Positions 42,172 through 52,000 are shown, counted from the first letter of the stretch. The stretch is DNA of 64,000 nt from an uncultured Ilumatobacter sp. (GCA_905480335.1 CAJQPY010000040.1:1-64000), one strand, 5' to 3'. Notes: a model not told the origin generated them from the sequence alone. Program-made: numbers and translations.

Positions 42172-43455
42172 ATGACAGACCTGGCCACGTTCAATCCGTT
42201 CGACCCGGACACGCTGCAGTGCCCTTTTCCGCACTACGCACAGATGCGCACCGAACAACCGGTGATGCACCTCGGATCCATGGGCATGTACCTCGTGACG
42301 CGACACGACCTCGTCCTGCAGATCGTGCGCGACGTCGATACGTATTCGTCGCAATTCGGTATGGCAAGCATGCCAATGCCCGGTGATTCGCAGGAGCGCA
42401 TTGCTGCGGTGATCTCCGAGGGTTATCCACGGGTGCCGACAATGCTCACCGCCGACATGCCCGACCACACCCGGTATCGACGGCTCATCTCGAAGGCATT
42501 TACGCCCAAGGTGATCGCCGAGCTCGAACCGGTTATCCGCTCGATCACCACGCGCTTGATCGACGCCTGGTTCGCAGCCGACCCCGGAGAGTCGCTCGAC
42601 CTTGAGTTTGTCGAGCAGTTCGGGGTGCCGTTGCCGGTAGAAGTAATTGCGCACGCACTGAACGTTCCCGACGAGCGGCTGGCCGACTTCAAACGTTGGT
42701 CCGACGATTCGATTGCCGGCATCGGCACCCAGATCGGGCTTGAGGAGCGCCTCGAAGCGGAGAAGGGCGTCAACGAGTTTCAGCACTATTTCGCCGAGCA
42801 GTTCGAACTGCGTAAGTCGACCCCCCAGGACGACCTGCTCACGAACCTGCTCAACGCCCGAGTCGATGACGACGATTCTGACGTCGCCGACAAGCGCCCG
42901 CTCGACATGCCCGAGATGCTGAGCATCGTGCAACAACTCCTCGTCGCCGGCAACGAGACCACTACCAAGCTGCTCACCGAGACAGTTCGTTTACTCGCCG
43001 AGAATCCCGACCAGTGGCAGCAGCTGAGAGACGACCCGAGCCGCGCCCCGGCGATCGTCGAAGAGGCGCTGCGTCTTTCGACACCCACCCAGGGCATGTT
43101 CCGGATAGCGACGAAGGACCACGAGTTAGAGGGCGTCCAGATTCCGAAAGGCGCTCGAATCGTGATCGTGTTCGCCTCAGCGAATCGTGATGTCGATCTG
43201 TTCGGCGAGCCCGATGCGTTCGATCCCGACCGGGACAACTTGCGCGACCACCTGGCGTTCGGAAAGGGCATCCACTTCTGTCTCGGCGCAGCGCTTTCAC
43301 GCCTCGAGGGCAAGGTGGCGCTCGAGGAGTTCGCCCGACGTGTCGACCGGTTCGAACTCGACGAGTCGAATGACTTCGGGTATCATCCGAGCTTCTTGCT
43401 GCGGGGCCTCAAACGTCTCGACATCATCGTGACCCCCGCAGGGAGCGACCAATGA
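42172..43455 (+). CDS. Cytochrome P450
   Basis: A 427-residue P450. Heme-ligand Cys370 lies in FGKGIHFCLGAAL. The I-helix motif AGNETTT begins at residue 259 with the usual acid-alcohol pair, and ExxR is Glu298/Arg301. It lacks a membrane anchor. GAGGCCCCA stands before the ATG. The following SDR start overlaps its stop by 4 bp, suggesting that the SDR oxidises the hydroxyl introduced by this P450. A second P450 at 20330 shares the same overall layout but is not a close copy. Confidence 0.93.
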   Translation: MTDLATFNPFDPDTLQCPFPHYAQMRTEQPVMHLGSMGMYLVTRHDLVLQIVRDVDTYSSQFGMASMPMPGDSQERIAAVISEGYPRVPTMLTADMPDHTRYRRLISKAFTPKVIAELEPVIRSITTRLIDAWFAADPGESLDLEFVEQFGVPLPVEVIAHALNVPDERLADFKRWSDDSIAGIGTQIGLEERLEAEKGVNEFQHYFAEQFELRKSTPQDDLLTNLLNARVDDDDSDVADKRPLDMPEMLSIVQQLLVAGNETTTKLLTETVRLLAENPDQWQQLRDDPSRAPAIVEEALRLSTPTQGMFRIATKDHELEGVQIPKGARIVIVFASANRDVDLFGEPDAFDPDRDNLRDHLAFGKGIHFCLGAALSRLEGKVALEEFARRVDRFELDESNDFGYHPSFLLRGLKRLDIIVTPAGSDQ

Positions 43456-44264
43456 GTAGGGCACTCGACGGCAAGATCGCCGTGGTCACCGGATCAAGCC
43501 GAGGTATCGGACGCGGCACGGCGATAGCGCTCGGTGAACAGGGCGCAACCGTTTACATCACTGGTCGAAGCACCGGCGACGGCGAGCTCACCATCGATCG
43601 CACCGCTGCACTCGTCGAAGCTGCAGGTGGCACCGGGATCCCGGTGCAGACCGATCACGGCAACGACGACGAGATCGCAGCACTCTTCGAGCGGGTCAAG
43701 ACCGATCAGGGCAAGCTCGACATTCTGGTCAACAACGTCTACAAGATCCCGAGCCCGCCCGCGTGGGGCGGAGGCTTCTGGGATCACCCCGTGTCGATCT
43801 GGGACGACCAGGTCGGCATCGGGCTCCGGTCGCACTACGTTGCGTCATGGCACGCAGCTGAGCTGCTTTTTGCGGCGGGCCCGGGCGGCTTCATCTGCAA
43901 CGTGTCGTCACCGGGTGGGCAGAGCTACCACTTCAGTTCGTCGTACGGGGCAGGTAAGGCTGGACTTGACCGCCTCGGTGCCGACATGGCAATCGAGCTC
44001 GAACCGAAAGGAATCGCGTGCGTGACGCTGTACCCCGGCACGGTCTCGACCGAGTTCATCGTCGAGTCATCCGGTGTGCGTGACATCGACATGGACGGCG
44101 CGCAGACACCGCTCGTTGTTGGTCGGTCGATCGCAGCGTTGGCGGGCGCCGCCGACCTCATGGAGCGTTCCGGATCGATCCAGTGGGTCGAAGATGTCGG
44201 TGCCGAGTTTGGTCTCGTCGACGAGCATGGCCGCTCGCCGGCGCCGTATCACCGCCGCAACTGA
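43452..44264 (+). CDS. SDR family oxidoreductase, DHRS1-like
   Basis: A 270-residue SDR with TGSSRGIG (13-20) and catalytic Tyr165 and Lys169 in YGAGK, with Ser152. NNVYKIP stands where most SDRs have NNAG, as in DHRS1-type enzymes, which act on steroids and xenobiotics (family knowledge). The ATGA overlap couples it to the P450. The kinase-like gene follows after 53 bp. Confidence 0.9.
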   Translation: MSRALDGKIAVVTGSSRGIGRGTAIALGEQGATVYITGRSTGDGELTIDRTAALVEAAGGTGIPVQTDHGNDDEIAALFERVKTDQGKLDILVNNVYKIPSPPAWGGGFWDHPVSIWDDQVGIGLRSHYVASWHAAELLFAAGPGGFICNVSSPGGQSYHFSSSYGAGKAGLDRLGADMAIELEPKGIACVTLYPGTVSTEFIVESSGVRDIDMDGAQTPLVVGRSIAALAGAADLMERSGSIQWVEDVGAEFGLVDEHGRSPAPYHRRN

Positions 44265-44317
44265 CGCAACGGACAGCGAGTAAAAGTCGTATGCGCAAGA
44301 CGCCGAGGGAGGCAACA

Positions 44318-45430
44318 ATGGGAATGATCGCAGGACTCGAAGTCGGACTACCGGCATCGATCGATGACGTCGATGCGACGTGGATGACCGCGGTGTTGCG
44401 TTCTAGCGGTGCAATCGGAGCAGAATCACTTGTGACGGCGCTGTCGAATGAGCCGTTCATCGCAGGTGGGCTGCTGAGCCTGCTGTTCCGATCCACCATT
44501 GAGTCGGACGACGCAAATGCACCGGCGACGGTGATCGTGAAGTTCCCGACCGATGTTGTGGCGCAGCGGGCGATGGCCGATGCGTTCGGTGTCTACAACC
44601 GGGAGGTGGTCTTTTACCGTGATATCGCCCCGCAGTCCGACATCAACATGCCGATCATTCACGCAGCGATCACCGCCGACGATCTGTCGAACTCCTGCAT
44701 TGTCATGGAGGATCTCGGCTACCTCCGCCAGCCGGATCGCAACGCTGGTGTCACGTGGGACGAGGCGGTCAAGGGGATCCGTGCGCTTGCGCGCTATCAC
44801 GCCGGTTGGCTCGGCTCGCCCCAACTTCCAGCGCTGATGGACCCGTTTATCTCGATCGGCGCACCGATTCAACGCGCCGGGTTGCCGAGCATTGCTGAGA
44901 ATGGGTGGCCGGGCGCGAAGCGCCACGCGCCCGAGGTCCTCTCGCCCGATGTCGTTGCGCTCGGCGACATGTGGGTCGACAGGCTGAACGCAATGCTTGA
45001 CCACATGTGCACGAACCCGACCCTATGTCACCAGGACTGGCGAGCCGACAACATGTTCATCGGTGCCGACGGAGAGATCGTGATGATTGATCCGCAGATC
45101 GCCGGCGTTGCGAACGGCGCCTACGACATCGGCTACTTCATCAGCCAGTCGACCGAACGCGAGACACTGCAGGGCCGTCACCGTGAGTTGGTTCAGCACT
45201 ATGTTGACGAGATGGCGGGCCTCGGGCACGCGCTCGACACGGACCAGGTCTTCTTCGACACTCGAGTGGCTGTCGGGCTGTGCCTCATGTACGGATTCTC
45301 CTCGTATGCGCAGTACGACGAACTTGACGACCAAGGCAAGGTGATGACCTTGAAGCTGTTGCGTCGCGGTGCGGAGAGCATCGAGGACTTCGATTCGCTC
45401 GGCGCAGTCCGTGAGCTCCCTGTGAGCTGA
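44318..45430 (+). CDS. Ecdysteroid-kinase-like/APH-family phosphotransferase
   Basis: A 370-residue protein with the aminoglycoside-phosphotransferase fold. VIVKFPTD near residue 72 supplies the ATP lysine, followed by YNREVVFYRDI and a hinge IVMEDLG. The catalytic loop has His238, Asp240 and Asn245 (HQDWRADN), and the Mg-binding Asp258 is in VMIDPQ. The arrangement matches the EcKinase/CHK-like branch, members of which phosphorylate steroid or other secondary alcohols. GAGGGAGG precedes the ATG well; a longer frame upstream is not supported. A paralogue lies at 53786-54883. Confidence 0.85.
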   Translation: MGMIAGLEVGLPASIDDVDATWMTAVLRSSGAIGAESLVTALSNEPFIAGGLLSLLFRSTIESDDANAPATVIVKFPTDVVAQRAMADAFGVYNREVVFYRDIAPQSDINMPIIHAAITADDLSNSCIVMEDLGYLRQPDRNAGVTWDEAVKGIRALARYHAGWLGSPQLPALMDPFISIGAPIQRAGLPSIAENGWPGAKRHAPEVLSPDVVALGDMWVDRLNAMLDHMCTNPTLCHQDWRADNMFIGADGEIVMIDPQIAGVANGAYDIGYFISQSTERETLQGRHRELVQHYVDEMAGLGHALDTDQVFFDTRVAVGLCLMYGFSSYAQYDELDDQGKVMTLKLLRRGAESIEDFDSLGAVRELPVS

Positions 45431-45480
45431 CTCCGCCCGAAGCGTCAAGCCGACCTAGCACCCAATCCAGGAGGATTTTC

Positions 45481-46011
45481 ATGGCATTCGTCCGAGTTCC
45501 GTTCCAGCAGGCGTTCTTCGTGCCAGACATTGCGTCCGCCGTCGAGCACTGGGCGGCGACCACCGGTGCCGGCCCGTTTTTCCTTGCGCCACATCACACG
45601 ACGGACTGGTTCCGGTACCGAGGTGAGGATGTGGAGGCCGACGTGTCGTACGCGTTCGGGTATGCGGGCGACATCCAGATCCAGTTCATCGAGCAGCACG
45701 ACGAGACGCCGTCGCTTTATCGTGAAATGTATGCCGACGGGGAAGGCGGGTTTCACCACGTCGGTGTCCTCGCGGACGACTACGACGGTGAACGCCAACG
45801 GCTGCTCGACCAGGGATTCGAGATAGCGACGGAGCTCCGCGCTGACGGTGCGACAGCTGTCTACTTCGACACCCGAGCGTCGATCGGCGCCTACACCGAG
45901 ATCCACTCGACGCCCGAACGGATCATGACCACGTTCGAGCGCTGGAAGGCAGCGCACCAGGAGTGGGACGGCGTGACTGAACCGCTTCGCGGCCGACTGC
46001 CACCCGCCTGA
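45481..46011 (+). CDS. VOC/glyoxalase-like protein
   Basis: A 176-residue vicinal-oxygen-chelate protein. The first unit is QQAFFVPDIASAVEHWAATT, the second has GFHHVGVLADDYDGERQRL and ends in YFDTRASIGAYTEIHS. His in FHHVG and Glu in YTEIH are the likely metal ligands. CAGGAGG lies at a good distance before the ATG. It closes the plus-strand series from 39970 and converges on the PpsA-like gene. It may act as an epimerase or lyase on an intermediate. Confidence 0.82.
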   Translation: MAFVRVPFQQAFFVPDIASAVEHWAATTGAGPFFLAPHHTTDWFRYRGEDVEADVSYAFGYAGDIQIQFIEQHDETPSLYREMYADGEGGFHHVGVLADDYDGERQRLLDQGFEIATELRADGATAVYFDTRASIGAYTEIHSTPERIMTTFERWKAAHQEWDGVTEPLRGRLPPA

Positions 46012-46029
46012 CGCGGGCGCTGCGGTCGT

Positions 46030-47775
46030 TCAGGGCAGGGCGTCGATGGTGACGGTGCCGGCGTCGGCGTCGATCGTGATCGTAGCGCCATCGGGAATGA
46101 CGTCGGTTGCATCGGCAACCGACACCACACACGGCACGCCGAGTTCGCGTGAGACAATCATTGCATGGCTACCCATGGCGCCGACGTTGACGACGACACC
46201 TGCCGCTGGCACGAAGAGCGGCACCCACGACGGGTCGGTCTGTGGAGCGATGAGGATGTCGCCTGGCTCCAACCCCTCAGGGTCAGCAGCGTCGAGGATG
46301 ACTCGTGCCCGTCCGGTCGCCGAGCCGCTTGAGCCTGCCGACCCGGTCAGCACTGTGCCCACGATGCCTGACTCGACGGAGTGTTCGCGCGGGGTCATCT
46401 CCGAGAGATCGGGGACCCTCCCGTTTACGACGAACACGGGCTTGCGTTCGAACAACGTCTGGAACTGATCCCAGCGAGCATCGAGCGTCGACACGATGGT
46501 TTCGGGTGAATGCCGCAGCCGGTCGAGTTCGGCATCGGTGGCCATGAACACCTTCTCGATGCGGTCGATCGTCCCGCGTTCGGCGAGCCGATTGCCGAAC
46601 TCGCGCAACGCCACACGCATCTCGTTGATGATCATGACGAGGTTGGTTTTGGCTCGTTCTCGGCCGGCGAGGAACAGTTGCGCAGAACCGAGTGCCGCCT
46701 CGAACATCCCGGCAGCCTCAGCATCCTCGGCGACCTTTCCGCGAATCTCGGCCACGATGCGATCACGTTCGATGACGGAGGCCTCGTGGCGGACTGCCGG
46801 CGCCTGACTCTCGGCAGATCTGCGCATCAGGTCGATCGCTGCGAGCGCAATCCGTGGCCTGACTTCCCACGACGTGGCGTAGAGGTCGTACTCGTTTTGC
46901 GCACGTGAGCCGTGCTCGAACAGGAACGTGTCGAACCGCTCGAGGAAGTCGTCAGCATCGGGGGAGTCCAAAGCGCGTAGCTCGTCGAGCACACTGTCCG
47001 GGCCGGCGTCGAACGCTGCGCTGACCGCATCGGACGCCGCGGCGATCCGGCCGAGCTCCCACATCGCATGTGATGGTGCGGCAGAATCGACTTCGATGCC
47101 GGCCAGCAGACGAATCGAAAGAGATGCGTCGCCGATGCCCTCGCACACCGCACCGAGCGCTCCCGGACCGAGGCCCGAGAGTGACGACACTCGCATTGCA
47201 TTCTCGAAGGTCCGTTGCAGCAACGGCACCATTGATCGTGCTCGCGCAAGGAGCGCGGCATCGGACAAAGATGAGAGGTCTGGCCGCTGGGCGCGTTGAG
47301 CTCGAACCATGTCGCGGTCGTCGTCAAGTTCGGGCAGCGACTGTGCCGACATGGCCCAGCCGACCGACTCCCCAAGCCGCGCTTCGTTTGACTCCGAGAT
47401 GTGCCACGGCTGCTCGTCGTACGGCGGCACCTCATCGCGTTCGTCGAAGAATGCCTGGTCGATCATCTCGGGCGATGCGCCCGGCATCCGTGCGCCAAGA
47501 ATCCGCGTCAGCGTGAGCGGGTTGTAGACGTAGCCGCCAAAGATCTTGAAGAGGTCCGGAGCATCGGGGTTCTCGTACTCGTCGTAGTTAAGTGCCCCCA
47601 AGTCAATATATGCATCTCGCAGGCCGGGCGACATTCCCTTCAACAGCACCAGGCTCTTGCCGAGCGGGCTGAACGGGTCGGGGAACACGTCGGCAGCGTT
47701 GCCGCGTGTCCAGGCCGGAAATCGGTCACCGAGTTTGGAGTCGCCGATCCAACCGATGTTTATTGCATCGCCCAT
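46030..47775 (-). CDS. PEP-utilising (phosphohistidine swivel) protein, PpsA-like, second copy
   Basis: A 581-residue paralogue of the protein at 4773-6530, colinear over its whole length: N-terminal FPAWTRGNAADVFPDPFSPL, a middle helical part, and the swivel motif GSHAMIVSRELGVPC with the phosphoryl-accepting His at about residue 537. It also has no ATP-grasp domain. The last gene of a minus-strand series with a Rieske oxygenase and an acyl-CoA synthetase, 98 bp after the synthetase... upstream in transcript order lies that synthetase at 47874-49439, and this gene is the more distal one. Partner ATP-binding subunit not in the window. Confidence 0.8.
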   Translation of the reverse strand: MGDAINIGWIGDSKLGDRFPAWTRGNAADVFPDPFSPLGKSLVLLKGMSPGLRDAYIDLGALNYDEYENPDAPDLFKIFGGYVYNPLTLTRILGARMPGASPEMIDQAFFDERDEVPPYDEQPWHISESNEARLGESVGWAMSAQSLPELDDDRDMVRAQRAQRPDLSSLSDAALLARARSMVPLLQRTFENAMRVSSLSGLGPGALGAVCEGIGDASLSIRLLAGIEVDSAAPSHAMWELGRIAAASDAVSAAFDAGPDSVLDELRALDSPDADDFLERFDTFLFEHGSRAQNEYDLYATSWEVRPRIALAAIDLMRRSAESQAPAVRHEASVIERDRIVAEIRGKVAEDAEAAGMFEAALGSAQLFLAGRERAKTNLVMIINEMRVALREFGNRLAERGTIDRIEKVFMATDAELDRLRHSPETIVSTLDARWDQFQTLFERKPVFVVNGRVPDLSEMTPREHSVESGIVGTVLTGSAGSSGSATGRARVILDAADPEGLEPGDILIAPQTDPSWVPLFVPAAGVVVNVGAMGSHAMIVSRELGVPCVVSVADATDVIPDGATITIDADAGTVTIDALP

Positions 47776-47873
47776 TGTTCTGACTCCCTCTTCATCCGTT
47801 GTAACGTCGCTACATTACTAACGCTGGCGTGGCGGGTCGGAGTCGAAGCGAGGGGTCCAACCGGCCAGGGTGG

Positions 47874-49439
47874 TCAGAGAATCCCGGTGTCGCGGTCGTC
47901 CCAGAATGGTGAGCGCAGTTTGGCCTTCTGGATCTTGCCCGTGCCGGTTCGTGGGAGTGCGTCGACGAAGTCAAACGACCGCGGCCTTTTGTAGCCGGCG
48001 AGGTGCTCGCGGCAGAAGGCCACCAGCGTCGCCACTACCTCGTCGCCAGGATTGACGCCGTCGTTGGGTACCACAATTGCCTTCACCTCCTCGCCGAACT
48101 CCTCGTTTGGTACGCCGATCACGGCGACGTCACCCACTAGCGGGTGACCGCCGAGCACATTCTCGATCTCGGCTGGGTAGATGTTGACTCCACCCGAGAT
48201 GATCATGTCGATCTTTCGATCGCTCAGCCACAGATAGCCGTCGTCGTCGAGATAGCCGACGTCGCCGGTCGTGAAGACGCCGGGCTCTAAATGGCTGTCG
48301 GCGGTCTTCTCTGGTGCGTTGTGATACTCGAAGTCGCTGCCCATCGCGTTCCGAAAATAGAGCGTGCCCGACTCGTTCGGACCGAGACGTGAACCGTCGT
48401 CGCCTACGACGAGGATCTCCATGTTGTCGAGCGCCTTACCGACGCTGCCACCCTTGGCCATCCATTCCTCGGAATCAATCATGGTGATCACCGACCCCTC
48501 CGTCGAGCCGTAGTACTCGGAGATCTTGGGGCCCCACCAATCGATCATCGACTGCTTGACGGCCGGTGGGCACGGAGCGGCACCGTGCAGCACGAGGCGC
48601 AACGACGAACCATCGAACGAGTCCTTCACGTCGTTGGGAAGGTCCACGAGGCGCTTCATCTGTGTCGGAACGAGATGAATGTTGGTCGCTTGATGGTCAT
48701 CGATGAGCCGAAGCACTCCAGCGCTGTCGTACTTGTGCTGCATGACCGTCGCTGAGCCCGTGAGCATCGGCAGGAACGAGTACGCCCATTGCGCCGAGTG
48801 GTAGAACGGCCCGCACAGCACGGTGCGGCCAGGTCCACCCATCTGTTCGGCGAAACCGGCACCGATCAGCTGCCAGATCGTCGGATCGGCTCCCTCGGGC
48901 ATGTTGGTCAACGATCCGCGGACGCCTTTCGGGTGCCCGGTCGTACCGCTCGTGTAGAACATCGGCCCACCGAAGCTTTGATTCTCCGGTTCCTCCGGGG
49001 ACCCGGCTGCCAGGAAATCATCGAAGTTCTGGAACCGGCCATCACTGGGTGCGCCGATCACGAGCGCTAGTTCGATCGCAGAGCAACGCTCGTCGTCGAG
49101 TGCCTTAAACATCTCGTTGACGAAGTGGTGTCCGACGATCACTGCCTTCGAATCAGAATCGCCGAGGATGTAGGCGATCTCGCTCGCCACGAGGTGCCAG
49201 TTGACGGGAACGAACACGATGCCGGCGTTGGCGCACGCGAACGCGGTCTCGAACCATTCGTTGCAGTTGCCGCTGAGGACGGCGATCGTGTCGCCTGCTT
49301 CGACGCCGGCATCACGCAGGCTGTGGATCAGGCGGTTGACGCGCTCATCAAACTCGGCCCAGGTGCGGGTCTGCGTGTCGTCGGCGAGGGCCAACTGGTC
49401 GCCCTTCTCGGCGGCGAATCCCGAAGTCAGAACAGCCAT
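47874..49439 (-). CDS. Acyl-CoA synthetase (AMP-binding)
   Basis: A 521-residue ANL-superfamily ligase that activates a carboxylic acid as its acyl-adenylate and then its CoA ester. The P-loop YTSGTTGHPKG is at 162-172. The adenylate motif YYGSTEG lies in the middle. The hinge GDVGYLDDDGYLWLSDRK leads to the C-terminal domain. The catalytic lysine lies in TGTGKIQ (about Lys502). It follows the SnoaL-like gene by 6 bp and lies in a minus-strand unit with a Rieske oxygenase, fitting a catabolic route toward CoA esters. Chain-length specificity is unknown. Confidence 0.95.
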   Translation of the reverse strand: MAVLTSGFAAEKGDQLALADDTQTRTWAEFDERVNRLIHSLRDAGVEAGDTIAVLSGNCNEWFETAFACANAGIVFVPVNWHLVASEIAYILGDSDSKAVIVGHHFVNEMFKALDDERCSAIELALVIGAPSDGRFQNFDDFLAAGSPEEPENQSFGGPMFYTSGTTGHPKGVRGSLTNMPEGADPTIWQLIGAGFAEQMGGPGRTVLCGPFYHSAQWAYSFLPMLTGSATVMQHKYDSAGVLRLIDDHQATNIHLVPTQMKRLVDLPNDVKDSFDGSSLRLVLHGAAPCPPAVKQSMIDWWGPKISEYYGSTEGSVITMIDSEEWMAKGGSVGKALDNMEILVVGDDGSRLGPNESGTLYFRNAMGSDFEYHNAPEKTADSHLEPGVFTTGDVGYLDDDGYLWLSDRKIDMIISGGVNIYPAEIENVLGGHPLVGDVAVIGVPNEEFGEEVKAIVVPNDGVNPGDEVVATLVAFCREHLAGYKRPRSFDFVDALPRTGTGKIQKAKLRSPFWDDRDTGIL

Positions 49440-49445
49440 TTACGA

Positions 49446-49874
49446 TCAGGCCCACGCGTTTTGGAACGGAGCGGACAGGTCCTGTGGGCCGCCGTACTGG
49501 ATCACCAGCTCGCGGCTCGCGAAGAGCCACTCCCCGTCGACTCTGGTGTAGAGGTCGTCGTAGTAGGCCAGCAGAATTCCTGTGGAGCCATCCGCACGCC
49601 ACCAGTGTTCCATGATGTAGCTGCGACCCGAACCGGAGCCGGCGTCCTCATCGAGGGAAGCCGTCGAGTTGACCACATTTTGCACGACGGCCTTGAAGCC
49701 ATCCATCGCTGAGTTCCACAAATCGAGGATTGCGTCGCGCCCTTCGACGCGCCGACCCTTGCCCAGCTCCCACACCGCATCAGGTGCCCATGTTGCTGCC
49801 CACTGGTCGGCGTCGCGATGGACGACGGCGTCGGCGTACCGGTGGGTGAGGTCGGTGATCGCAATTCGGCTCAT
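49446..49874 (-). CDS. SnoaL-like/NTF2-fold protein
   Basis: A 142-residue cone-shaped alpha-beta protein. The helix start ITDLTHRYADAVVHRDADQW, then WAPDAVWELGKGRRVEGRDAI and a C-terminal YDDLYTRVDGEWLFASRE, are the typical SnoaL-like pattern. The fold includes ketosteroid-isomerase-like enzymes and the small (beta) subunits of Rieske dioxygenases. Its start overlaps the stop of the Rieske alpha gene (ATGA), so a beta-subunit or isomerase role is possible. Confidence 0.85.
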   Translation of the reverse strand: MSRIAITDLTHRYADAVVHRDADQWAATWAPDAVWELGKGRRVEGRDAILDLWNSAMDGFKAVVQNVVNSTASLDEDAGSGSGRSYIMEHWWRADGSTGILLAYYDDLYTRVDGEWLFASRELVIQYGGPQDLSAPFQNAWA

Positions 49875-51316
49875 GCGGTGGTCTCCTTTTGTTGATGGGT
49901 TCTGCCGTCAGCGATGTACCGACGGACCATGTCCTGGAGGTGGCGTGCACGCACCTCCTGGTAGTTGCCGAGCGTCTGTCCGCGCTTCTTGCTCGACTTA
50001 AAGCCACGGGTCTGCGCGGCAAGGTTGGTTGTGTCCTGGTCAAGGACCTGGCCGAGTGAGGTCGGCAGCCCCGGCACGGTCGTGTAGCTGTCGTTTACGT
50101 CCAAGTCGAACGGCTCGGCGGGTTCGGGCACTTTGCCCGACTGCGGCTTAGGGCGTAGGTACAGCACCTCATAAATGCACTTGTCGGGATCGGGTCCGTC
50201 GGGCCGGAACCGGTAGCAGAGCGGGATCTGCAGCCCGGGGAAGAAGAACGCGTTCGGAAAGAGGTGGTACTCGATCGAATCGATCGTCTCGGCCACCGAG
50301 AGGTGCGAGAAGTCGTTGTCGTAGGCCTTGCCCAGCACGGATTGCATGTGTCGTGCATAGACATCTCTCGCCCTCTCGCCTGTGGGAATCTCGGGAACGT
50401 CGTCACCGGCGTTCTTGCGGGCCATCAGCATCTGGAGCATCGCCTGTTCATCAGGCCGTTTTTCAGCAGGAACGTGCGGGCTGGTCGTCGCGATGGTGTG
50501 GATGAAGCGGGTCACGTGGTCACCGAATACGTCGTACTGTGCGTTCGCGTCGCCGGCGGTCATCACGGACTGAGAGTGCGTTTCGAGAATGTGGTACGCC
50601 TCAAGGAATGCTTCGGCCGATGCTTTCCAGTTCGCTGGGAGCTTCTTGCGGATGTGCACCTCGACATAGCGGTCGCCGAGGTTCCAGTCCTGGAAGTGCT
50701 CGGGGAGCACACCGAGGTACTCTTCCAACGGTCCAGCGACCAGTTCCGGGGCACAGTCGTCGAAGTTGACGAACACGAATCCACCCCACAGTCCGGTGCG
50801 GATCTGCGGAAGCGCGAACTCATCGGCATCCACATGAGGGAAATCCCACTCACATGGCAGATCGACGAGCGCACCGTCGAGGTCCCACGTCCAACCGTGG
50901 AACGGGCAGCGCAGTTTGGTGCTGAAGCCCGTGGTGGCCGGAGGTTTGAGCTGGGTGCCGCGGTGGAGACAGGCGTTGTGGAACGCCTTGATCAATCCGT
51001 CCGGTCCGCGCACGATGACGGCTGAGCGGTCGCCGACGTCGTACACGTAGTAGTCGCCGGGTTCGGGGATGTGCTCCTCACGGCAGGCCCATTGCCACGT
51101 GCGGCCCCACATGTGCTCGTGTTCGGCTTGCGCGTAGGCGGGTGAGGTGAATTCCTCGTACGGGATGTCGCTGTCGCCTTCAAACGTGTACGACTCGGTG
51201 AGCAGCGGCGAGGGTGTCGGCGTCGAGTCACCGAGAATGATGTCGCGCGTGCTGGGCCCCGGACAGCGGGCATCGCCAGGGTTGACGCTAACGGGGGTGA
51301 TCTGGTCGGTCATCAT
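49871..51316 (-). CDS. Rieske [2Fe-2S] ring-hydroxylating oxygenase, alpha subunit
   Basis: A 481-residue large subunit. Rieske ligands are C116-x-H118 and C137-x2-H140. The mononuclear iron motif is in NWKASAEAFLEAYHILETHS. WQWACREEHIPEPGDYYVYD shows its close relation to the oxygenase at 24194. The start overlaps the upstream VOC stop, and its stop overlaps the SnoaL-like start, so three genes are tightly coupled. Two adjacent ATGs (51316, 51313) are possible starts. Substrate unknown. Confidence 0.92.
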   Translation of the reverse strand: MMTDQITPVSVNPGDARCPGPSTRDIILGDSTPTPSPLLTESYTFEGDSDIPYEEFTSPAYAQAEHEHMWGRTWQWACREEHIPEPGDYYVYDVGDRSAVIVRGPDGLIKAFHNACLHRGTQLKPPATTGFSTKLRCPFHGWTWDLDGALVDLPCEWDFPHVDADEFALPQIRTGLWGGFVFVNFDDCAPELVAGPLEEYLGVLPEHFQDWNLGDRYVEVHIRKKLPANWKASAEAFLEAYHILETHSQSVMTAGDANAQYDVFGDHVTRFIHTIATTSPHVPAEKRPDEQAMLQMLMARKNAGDDVPEIPTGERARDVYARHMQSVLGKAYDNDFSHLSVAETIDSIEYHLFPNAFFFPGLQIPLCYRFRPDGPDPDKCIYEVLYLRPKPQSGKVPEPAEPFDLDVNDSYTTVPGLPTSLGQVLDQDTTNLAAQTRGFKSSKKRGQTLGNYQEVRARHLQDMVRRYIADGRTHQQKETTA

Positions 51317-51822
51317 GAATCTCCGCTGGTGGTTGTGGCGAGGAGTGGGGCCTGCTCGAGGTGGAACGGGACTCGGGGGTCGATCACCTCTTGGAGTTCG
51401 ACGATGTTGCCATCCGGGTCGCGGGCGTAGATCGCACGGATGTGGTTGCTGCCAAGTTCCTTCGGGGTCGGTGGTGGGCTGTGGAACGTCATCCCGTGGT
51501 TCCTCAAGCGCTCGTATTCGGCGTCGATGTCAACCACGTCAAGACAGAAGTGGGTGTATCCCTGGCTGGCCGGCGTTCGATTGGGATCGGCCGGTGTGCC
51601 AGCCGGCAACTCGTACTGGAAGAGTTCGAGATAGGCGTTTCCGGCCTGCAGCATGATCTGGCGAGCGGCCGAGCCGCGGAGGTTGATGATCCGGTCGACG
51701 ATGGGACGGTCGCTCCAGCTGGTGTTCATCACCTCAGTGAAGCCGATCACGTCCCTGTAAAAGGCGGCCAGACGATCGAGGTCAGGCGTGCAGATCGCAA
51801 CGTGGTGGATACCCCTGATCAT
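51313..51822 (-). CDS. VOC-family (glyoxalase/dioxygenase-fold) protein
   Basis: A 169-residue VOC protein. IRGIHHVAICTPDLDRLAAF opens the first module, YLELFQYELPAG supplies a Glu ligand, YTHFCLDVVDIDAEYERL the second His, and ARDPDGNIVELQEVI the last Glu, as in active metal-binding members. GGGGGAA lies before the ATG at 51822; the longer upstream reading lacks a site. It is the first gene of the minus-strand unit to 46030, diverging from another Rieske gene across 178 bp that should hold both promoters. Confidence 0.87.
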   Translation of the reverse strand: MIRGIHHVAICTPDLDRLAAFYRDVIGFTEVMNTSWSDRPIVDRIINLRGSAARQIMLQAGNAYLELFQYELPAGTPADPNRTPASQGYTHFCLDVVDIDAEYERLRNHGMTFHSPPPTPKELGSNHIRAIYARDPDGNIVELQEVIDPRVPFHLEQAPLLATTTSGDS

Positions 51823-52000
51823 TGCTGTTCCCCCTGAAACATTCGGCCCGATGCTCTGACCCTCGGACCCGACTGCCCTGCTGGACAAGCGTTAGGTTAA
51901 TCGCAGGAGATCGGCGACATCTCAGCGGAGTATGAGCGGCACCGTCTGCATCGAACCGCTGGAAGATCCAGAGCAGCGCACACGAGGGGACGTTATCGAC

